DNA of 27,366 bases from UBA995 sp035477115. Lineage in GTDB: Bacteria; Bacillota; Sulfobacillia; UBA995. The translations under genes were made by a program, and so were the position numbers. Positions within the stretch are counted from its first letter, which is position 1. Each line of letters opens with the position of its first letter. This document shows, in pieces, positions 22,661 through 27,366 of the stretch. Location: positions 1 through 27,366 of the forward strand of contig DATIKW010000004.1 of the NCBI GenBank assembly GCA_035477115.1. Reading direction: 5' to 3'. The notes beneath the pieces were generated by a model. It searched no databases and had not been told where the DNA came from. It was given only the letters and a program-made list of their open reading frames with translations.

Positions 22661-23168
22661 CACTAGATGGATCGTGGAGTGTTCGGCGGCGAATCGCGAG
22701 GATCAGCAGGACCAGCCCGGCCCAGGTTGCCACGCCTAAAGCCGCCAGCCAGCAGAAAGGGATGGCCACCCTGAGTCGGCTGAACCCGAAAGCCACGGCG
22801 GTAGCCGCGGCCACCGTGCCTGCGGCCTTCACTGCTGCCGTACCTGACGGGAGCCGCTGCCCGGACTGTCGGTCGACGGGTCCCCGGCGGCCGCGAGCCA
22901 GCTCCAGCCATCCCCGATCCCATCCCCACAGCATCAGAGCCGTGGCGGCCAGCCCGCCGGCCGTCTTCCCACTCACCATGACCACGCCGGCAAGGCCGAT
23001 CATCAGGTACATCGCCATCACCAGCCACCCGGCCCGCTTCAGGGCCAGACCGCCTAGCCAGACGAGGAACGCGATCGGCAGCACCATCCACCACGGTCCC
23101 GCCAGCGGCCGCACGCCGGCCCAGAGCACCAGACAGGCGCCGAGACATGCCAGCGCGCTCAGCGCCAT
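22608..23168 (-). CDS. Integral membrane protein, unknown, 186 aa
   Basis: No family recognised. About five hydrophobic helices are visible, for example LSALACLGACLVLWAGV, WWMVLPIAFLVWLGGLAL, WLVMAMYLMIGLAGVVMV and PFCWLAALGVATWAGLVLLI. The ATG at 23168 overlaps the DUF58 gene end by 10 nt, so it is the last gene of the MoxR operon. The final residues (about RVRNPPLQGPRSPP) are encoded by a dispersed palindromic repeat, which suggests that the original C-terminus was replaced by repeat insertion. Transport or membrane-assembly roles are only guesses. Confidence 0.7.
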   Translation of the reverse strand: MALSALACLGACLVLWAGVRPLAGPWWMVLPIAFLVWLGGLALKRAGWLVMAMYLMIGLAGVVMVSGKTAGGLAATALMLWGWDRGWLELARGRRGPVDRQSGQRLPSGTAAVKAAGTVAAATAVAFGFSRLRVAIPFCWLAALGVATWAGLVLLILAIRRRTLHDPSSGRGRVRNPPLQGPRSPP

Positions 23169-24424
23169 GGCAACCGCTGCCAGGCCGCTCTTAGCTGCGG
23201 AAAGAGCGGATAGGCGGTATGCCAGACCACGGGCCGGATGTGAGCATGGCGCAGTCGCCGCACCATGGACTTCCGCTCGAGCGCCAGCAGCCGCGAGGCT
23301 GAGGTCAACTCCGGCCTATCCCTGCCGCCGGCGGCCGAGGGTGGCTCGGGGATCACCACCATGACCTGGTAGCCGCAGGCGGCCAGCCTTGCCAGGTCCT
23401 CCTCGTCGCCGGCCGCCAAGGGGGAAATCAACACTATCTGCGACCCCGGGCGAAGCAGCCTCACCGGCAGCCCCCCTAGCCGATCGAACGCGGCCGACGT
23501 GCCAAGCGCGGCCCGGGCCAACTCCCGGCGCAGGCGGAGCGCATGCCGGCGGCCGTAGCCCGGCAATACCCAGTTCAGATAGGTGCCGTAGAACAACAAT
23601 CCGACACGGTGGCCCTGCAAGAGGAAACCGTCGCCCAGAGAGGCCGTTGCCCGGGCCGCCTCGTCGAGGAGATCCTCGGCGCCATGGTCCGGATAGGCTG
23701 GCCGCCGGACATCCAGGACCAGCATCACATCGGCCGCGTGTTCTTCCTCGAACTCGACGACCGCCAACCTGCCCCACCGGAGCAGCGCTTGCCGGTGAAT
23801 CCGGCGAATGGGGTCGCCGGGCTGGTATTCGCGGGTGCCGAACCACTCCGTGCCCGACCCGCCGCGCCGGGCCCGGGCCGTACCCGGAACGGCCAGCGTC
23901 TGGCGCGGCCCGATGCCGATGCCCTGCAGCGGTTGGCTGCGAGGCATGGCGACGACCGTTTCCGGGCAGGGCGCCCTGCCCTGCCAGTTCCAGTAACCCA
24001 GGAGGTCCCCCGCCACCACGTCGACCGCGGGCAGCTGGTAGCGCCCGCGTCTGACCCGCACTGCGTAACGCAGGGAGAGCTTGGCCCCGCCTGGCAATGG
24101 ACCGATGGCGGAGGGACTTCCCTCCTCCAGCTGGAACCCGGCAGGCATCCGGTCGCTCAGCGCCACCACCTCGAGGTCGGGACCCAGGTTCTCCAGGTCC
24201 ACCTCGATCTGCAACCCGTCGCCCTCGAACAGCGTGGGCGCGGACAGCCGCCGGCTGGCGCGCAGCACGGGTTCCCCCGGCGGCCGGGCGAGCCCCATGC
24301 CGATGGCCAGGTGAGTTACCAGCACGACGGATAGCAGCACCAGTCCGGGCTGGAGGAGCCCGAACCCCAGCGCCAGCAAGGCGATGGCACCGACCAGTTC
24401 GGTCCGGATCTTCGCCGCTGCCAT
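23159..24424 (-). CDS. DUF58 domain protein, 421 aa
   Basis: A membrane-anchored protein of the DUF58/von Willebrand A-like group that works with MoxR ATPases. Two N-terminal hydrophobic helices (about residues 10-42) precede a beta-rich region (about 50-180) and the signature GTEWFGTREYQPGDPIRRIH (191-210), followed by a VWA-like fold starting VMLVLDV. The position after IRRIH is R211, where the family usually has tryptophan (IHWKA). The ATG at 24424 is one base after the MoxR stop. It acts with MoxR, presumably in assembling or folding a membrane or envelope complex; exact function in this group is unknown. Confidence 0.9.
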   Translation of the reverse strand: MAAAKIRTELVGAIALLALGFGLLQPGLVLLSVVLVTHLAIGMGLARPPGEPVLRASRRLSAPTLFEGDGLQIEVDLENLGPDLEVVALSDRMPAGFQLEEGSPSAIGPLPGGAKLSLRYAVRVRRGRYQLPAVDVVAGDLLGYWNWQGRAPCPETVVAMPRSQPLQGIGIGPRQTLAVPGTARARRGGSGTEWFGTREYQPGDPIRRIHRQALLRWGRLAVVEFEEEHAADVMLVLDVRRPAYPDHGAEDLLDEAARATASLGDGFLLQGHRVGLLFYGTYLNWVLPGYGRRHALRLRRELARAALGTSAAFDRLGGLPVRLLRPGSQIVLISPLAAGDEEDLARLAACGYQVMVVIPEPPSAAGGRDRPELTSASRLLALERKSMVRRLRHAHIRPVVWHTAYPLFPQLRAAWQRLPWR

Positions 24425-24425
24425 G

Positions 24426-25397
24426 TTATGGCCCCGTGTCCGCAGCGGTCCGGGGTACCGCCGTCTGCTCCAGGATCTCGGCCAGGACGTCGTCGGTTCG
24501 TAGCTGACGGGTCCACAGGTCGGGTGACAGGATGAGCCGGTGCGCCAGGGCAGGAAAGGCCGCCGCCTTGACGTCGTCGGGGATCACGAAGCCGCGGCCG
24601 GCGAGCGCGGCCCGGGCGCGGGCCACCTGCAGCAAGGCCAGCGTCCCCCGGGGACTCACCCCCAGCGCCAGGGCGGCATGGCCTCGAGTACGGGCAACGA
24701 GATCGGTCATATACTGGAGCAGGACGGGATCCACGAACACCTCCTCGACCGCCGCCCGCATCGCCAGCACCACGGATGGATCCGCCACCCGCGCGAGGAC
24801 CACCTCATCGGTGCGCCGTTCCATACGGCGAGCGAGGATCTCCACCTCCTGCGCCCGATCCGGATACCCCAGCCGAAGTCGCACCATGAACCGGTCAAGC
24901 TGCGCCTCGGGCAACGGGAAGGTCCCCTCGTACTCGATGGGATTCTGGGTGGCCAGCACGACGAAGGGCCGCGGGAGCGGCCGGGCCTCGCCTTCCACGG
25001 TGGCCTGTCCCTCCTGCATGGCCTCGAGCAGGGCCGACTGGGTCTTGGGGGTGGCGCGGTTGATCTCGTCGGCCAGCACTACCTGGGCAAACAGCGGTCC
25101 CGGACGGAACGAGAGGACGCCAGCGCCGTCCTCCCGCTGCAAGATCTGGCCGCCGACGATGTCGGCCGGCAACAGGTCGGGCGTGAACTGTATCCGCTTG
25201 AAACTGAGTCCCAGCACCCGGGCGAAACTGCGGGCGGCCAACGTCTTGGCGACGCCCGGCAGGTCCTCGAGCAGTATGTGGCCGCCAGCCAGCACCGCTG
25301 CCAGGATCATCTCCAGCACCGGTCGTTTGCCGACGATGGCCCGTTCCACCTCATCGAGGATGTCCTCCGCCGCCGCCACCACTTCCTGGCCGTTCAT
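24426..25397 (-). CDS. MoxR-family AAA+ ATPase, 323 aa
   Basis: A chaperone-like ATPase of the cytoplasm. Walker A is GVAKT (residues 48-52 in LEDLPGVAKT), Walker B is VVLADEIN (D110, E111), sensor 1 is ATQNP (149-153), and the C-terminal AAA lid contains VSPRGTLALLQVARA. Length is typical of the family. The ATG at 25395-25397 overlaps the stop of the upstream 130-aa gene as ATGA; longer in-frame extensions are proline/arginine noise. In this operon it most likely acts on the DUF58 protein or the adjacent membrane proteins. Confidence 0.95.
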   Translation of the reverse strand: MNGQEVVAAAEDILDEVERAIVGKRPVLEMILAAVLAGGHILLEDLPGVAKTLAARSFARVLGLSFKRIQFTPDLLPADIVGGQILQREDGAGVLSFRPGPLFAQVVLADEINRATPKTQSALLEAMQEGQATVEGEARPLPRPFVVLATQNPIEYEGTFPLPEAQLDRFMVRLRLGYPDRAQEVEILARRMERRTDEVVLARVADPSVVLAMRAAVEEVFVDPVLLQYMTDLVARTRGHAALALGVSPRGTLALLQVARARAALAGRGFVIPDDVKAAAFPALAHRLILSPDLWTRQLRTDDVLAEILEQTAVPRTAADTGP

Positions 25398-25786
25398 CGC
25401 CTTCCCCCCTCCGCTCGAGCTTCCAGTTCGTCCAGCGCCTGCGCCAGTCGCGCCCGATACTCCCGCGCGGGGACGCCGGGGCAGGTCTGCAGTACGGCAT
25501 CGAGGGCGGGGGGCGCCGCCCGGAAGGCGGCGGCCACCTCCCGTAGCCGCGCCGCCAGGACCCTCCGCGCCGTGGGAGAGGTCTCGGCGGCCCGGATCAA
25601 CTCCGCCAACGCTTCGCGGCGTCCGGGGGGACGGACGGCAGGTTCGCCGGACGGGGCTCTGTCCCAACGCAATCCGGCGAGGGCAATATAGCCGGCGATG
25701 GCTCCTATCCCGGCGATGGCGACGACCACGGGCATCCGGGGAAGCGCGTCAAGCCAGCCTGCCAGGCGGTCCAGCAGTCCGGTCAT
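25394..25786 (-). CDS. Single-pass membrane protein, unknown, 130 aa
   Basis: No clear family. One hydrophobic helix near the N-terminus (about residues 19-39, PVVVAIAGIGAIAGYIALAGL) is followed by an alanine/arginine-rich soluble part with likely helices (REALAELIRAAETSPTARRV, EYRARLAQALDELEARAEG). Both ends overlap neighbours by 4 nt (ATGA with the DUF4129 gene and with moxR), so the three are translated together. Small one-pass proteins of this kind are common in MoxR-DUF58 clusters; the role is inferred from position. Confidence 0.7.
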   Translation of the reverse strand: MTGLLDRLAGWLDALPRMPVVVAIAGIGAIAGYIALAGLRWDRAPSGEPAVRPPGRREALAELIRAAETSPTARRVLAARLREVAAAFRAAPPALDAVLQTCPGVPAREYRARLAQALDELEARAEGGRR

Positions 25787-26691
25787 GATGGCGGTGATCG
25801 CGCCGGGGCGGGCTCCGAACCGGCCTCGGCCCGGCGGTCCGGACCGGCCGCCGGCTCCCCATACATGGCTTCCAGGCTGGCGAAAGCGGCCGCGGCTTCC
25901 TCGCGGCGCGACTCGTCATCGGCGGCCCCGTAGCGAACCTGTTCGAAAAGACCGGTCAGCCGCTGTATGGCGGGCTCGCGAAACCCTCTAGACTCCAACC
26001 GCCTGCAGAATTCCCTCGGGGTGACCGACGGCCCCAGGGCCACCCCGCTCCTCCGCGACAGCAGGCGGGCCATTTGCGTCCAGCATAGCGGCACGGTTCC
26101 CGGTACCATCGCGTCCGGCGCGGGTGGCGGCGCCTCGGCTACGGGTGGCGCTGGCGATCGCGTTTCTTCCGCACCAGTGGCTCGGCGACGACGCCTGCCC
26201 CGCAGCCCGGCCCCGGCAACGGCCATGGCCGTGACAACCAGAGCCAAGCCCGCCAGCGAGGCCGCCGCCGCCGGCGGCAGCTCCAGGATAGCCTCAGGTC
26301 GCGCTCGCGCAGGTCCCGCAGCGGGAGACTCCGGCACCCCGCCTGGACTTCCCGTCAGGATGCGCCCCTCTAGCGGGACGGCCAGCGGAATCGCCGCCGC
26401 CACGATGGCGATCACGAACAGACCGGTCGCCAGGCGGCCATACACCTCTCGCCGAACTGCCCGACTGAGCAACGCGACCGCGACGCCGGCCAGCATGATG
26501 AAGGTGAAGATGCCGATTGGCGGGACAGGCCAGGTCAACCCCGCGCCTCCAATGCTCCTCGGCGCCTCTGGGGTTGGGGCGGGAACGACCGGGGCATCGC
26601 CGAAATGGGCGCCGGGCAGCGCAGCGGCCAGCAATCCCAGGAGGAGAGCCAGCCCCATCCCGATCCCGAGCACCTGGCGGCCGGCAGTCAA
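25783..26691 (-). CDS. Membrane protein with C-terminal DUF4129 domain, 302 aa
   Basis: Four hydrophobic segments (about residues 6-26, 56-77, 87-106, 141-163) lead to a proline-rich linker and a C-terminal DUF4129 domain (about 201-277: LCWTQMARLLSRRSG, TPREFCRRLESRG, LTGLFEQVRYG). In other bacteria DUF4129 is found alone or fused to transglutaminase proteins near MoxR and DUF58. TTG at 26689-26691 is the best start: AAGGGGG lies 9 nt upstream and it precedes a proper membrane helix. No transglutaminase gene accompanies it. The 3' end overlaps the next gene as ATGA. Confidence 0.82.
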   Translation of the reverse strand: MTAGRQVLGIGMGLALLLGLLAAALPGAHFGDAPVVPAPTPEAPRSIGGAGLTWPVPPIGIFTFIMLAGVAVALLSRAVRREVYGRLATGLFVIAIVAAAIPLAVPLEGRILTGSPGGVPESPAAGPARARPEAILELPPAAAASLAGLALVVTAMAVAGAGLRGRRRRRATGAEETRSPAPPVAEAPPPAPDAMVPGTVPLCWTQMARLLSRRSGVALGPSVTPREFCRRLESRGFREPAIQRLTGLFEQVRYGAADDESRREEAAAAFASLEAMYGEPAAGPDRRAEAGSEPAPARSPPS

Positions 26692-26740
26692 GGCCGGCAG
26701 CCCCCTTTCCGCCTTGAGTCGGCCACCTACGAGTTGCGGT

Positions 26741-26854
26741 CTAAATCAACCAGGGCAATCCGGGGATCGGATCGACACGTGCCCAGAGGCTTCGACCCAC
26801 CATGGTCGCCAGCAGCCCCAAGAGCATAATTTGCGTCATGATTTTCTTCGCCAT
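26741..26854 (-). CDS. Small hydrophobic ORF, 37 aa, start of the MoxR operon
   Basis: ATG at 26852-26854 has GGGAGG ending 12 nt upstream and opens a frame beginning MAKKIMTQIMLLGLLATMVG and ending LPWLI. The first 20 residues could form one membrane helix after a basic start, with a short polar tail. It stops 49 nt before the DUF4129 start on the same strand. It may be a tiny membrane protein or a leader peptide. A TATAAT (26873-26878) lies just upstream, but placing a promoter there would put the ribosome-binding site before the RNA start, so one of the two must be fortuitous. Confidence 0.5.
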   Translation of the reverse strand: MAKKIMTQIMLLGLLATMVGRSLWARVDPIPGLPWLI

Positions 26855-26979
26855 TACCGAGTTTCACCTCCCATTATAGTGAATTCAGGCATGCACGTCC
26901 ATTGCGCGCGATCCTCGGCCGGTTTGGTTTGTCAACGGCGAAATACATGGGGATAGAATAGCCACCAGGTCGCAACCCC

Positions 26980-27008
26980 TTGACCGCCAGGTAAGTAGGG
27001 AATAAAAT
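26980..27008 (+). promoter_or_regulatory. Sigma-A promoter of the AbrB-like gene
   Basis: TTGACC (26980-26985), 17 nt, TAAAAT (27003-27008). Expected start near 27015, about 26 nt before the GTG. Confidence 0.8.
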
Positions 27009-27040
27009 TGAAGTAAGAACAGCGCCGAGAGGAGTCCGCC

Positions 27041-27232
27041 GTGGCTGTAGTGAGCGGGCGAACGAAGATGTCAAGCCGGGGGCAGGTGGTCATCCCCAAG
27101 TTCCTGCGGGAGGCGGCCGGGATGAGAGAAGGCGAGGAGATCGATGTCGTCCTCGACGGTCAAAGGTTGATTCTAAGCTCCGGCACGCCGGGGGAAATCA
27201 AGCGGAAGGCTGCCGCCGATGCTTACTGTTGA
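27041..27232 (+). CDS. AbrB/MazE/SpoVT-family DNA-binding protein, 63 aa
   Basis: A swapped-hairpin DNA-binding protein: SSRGQVVIPKFLREAAGMRE (residues 11-30) followed by GEEIDVVLDGQRLILSS is the usual SpoVT/AbrB domain. Most proteins of this length are antitoxins of type II toxin-antitoxin pairs; others are stand-alone transition regulators. GTG 27041 is preceded by GGAG with a 6-nt gap and by its own promoter. The expected toxin gene (PIN/VapC or MazF) is not visible: an overlapping ATG at 27219 opens only 11 codons (MLTVEAHVICR). The gene may have lost its partner or act alone as a regulator. Confidence 0.85.
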   Translation: MAVVSGRTKMSSRGQVVIPKFLREAAGMREGEEIDVVLDGQRLILSSGTPGEIKRKAAADAYC

Positions 27233-27366
27233 AGCCCACGTTATTTGTCGGTGAATCGCCCACATTGGGTGGCGGTGAGAGAACGCTCAGAATGTGCGTC
27301 GTTGAAAGCAAGGGGCCCAGCGTGGTTGCCGGGCCCTAGCTAGCCGGTGAGTTAGAGCTGGTCGTA
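27233..27366. other. Right end of window, no gene
   Basis: Nothing coding is seen apart from the 11-codon frame overlapping the AbrB-like gene end. GGGCCC occurs twice near 27311-27336, separated by 12 bp, and could form a short hairpin without a T-run. Confidence 0.4.

Noticed and set aside
26907..26935. TTGACA (minus, 26930-26935) as -35 of the MoxR operon
   Set aside because: No acceptable -10 lies 16-19 nt downstream.
26874..27074. 66-aa minus-strand frame overlapping the AbrB-like promoter
   Set aside because: No ribosome-binding site, and it covers a clear promoter and the start of a recognised gene on the other strand.

Overview
The window (27,366 bp, high GC, roughly 65% by eye) looks like chromosomal DNA of an endospore-forming, high-GC member of the Bacillota, probably an anaerobe or thermophile of the Moorella/Desulfotomaculum/Peptococcaceae type. 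The main pointers are a complete gerKA-gerKB-gerKC germinant-receptor operon, comB (phosphosulfolactate phosphatase), a methyltetrahydrofolate:corrinoid-type methyltransferase, sigma-A promoters with clear -35/-10 boxes, and frequent GTG/TTG starts behind strong GGAGG ribosome-binding sites. The genus is an inference.

Left end (1-4264), accessory DNA: an insertion sequence with a DDE transposase (IR 12-27/1547-1562); a gene-poor stretch with a near-perfect 28-29 bp inverted repeat beside a frameshifted remnant of a DUF4338/DruA-like gene; and a complete tyrosine recombinase. The recombinase stops 174 bp short of the 3' end of tRNA-Phe, the usual layout of an element integrated in a tRNA gene. 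A Val-Asp-Phe tRNA operon follows on the minus strand with its own promoter.

Envelope, signalling and sporulation block (4344-15838): an exported coiled-coil protein, an OmpR/PhoR-type two-component pair joined by a TTGA stop/start overlap, comB and a small basic protein lie on the minus strand. The gerK operon runs divergently on the plus strand with all three genes overlapping. It converges on a minus-strand group: YkuD L,D-transpeptidase, substrate-binding lipoprotein, ECF-type S component (NiaX-like) and a 64-aa membrane protein.

Acyl-CoA/C1 block (16019-20243): TetR regulator plus SCP2-like protein on the minus strand, divergent from acyl-CoA dehydrogenase, enoyl-CoA hydratase and a pterin-binding methyltransferase. 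Two copies of an ACCAAACG-N-TTGG-like palindrome flank the divergent promoter region and probably bind the TetR protein.

Magnesium block (20240-21851): a strong sigma-A promoter (TTGAGT-N17-TATAAT), a GC-rich leader of about 230 nt and a clear intrinsic terminator stand directly before mgtE. I do not recognise the leader as the M-box; it is the best candidate in the window for an undescribed regulatory RNA.

Right end (21852-27366): a decayed CocE/S15 hydrolase, tRNA-Arg with its promoter, then a tightly coupled minus-strand operon (37-aa ORF, DUF4129 protein, 130-aa membrane protein, MoxR ATPase, DUF58 protein, 186-aa membrane protein) lacking the transglutaminase often found in such clusters, and finally an AbrB/MazE-type DNA-binding protein with its own promoter and no visible toxin partner. 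Palindromic GTAGGGGC-type repeats occur at 15968-16012 and 22593-22660, the second forming the 3' end of the 186-aa gene.
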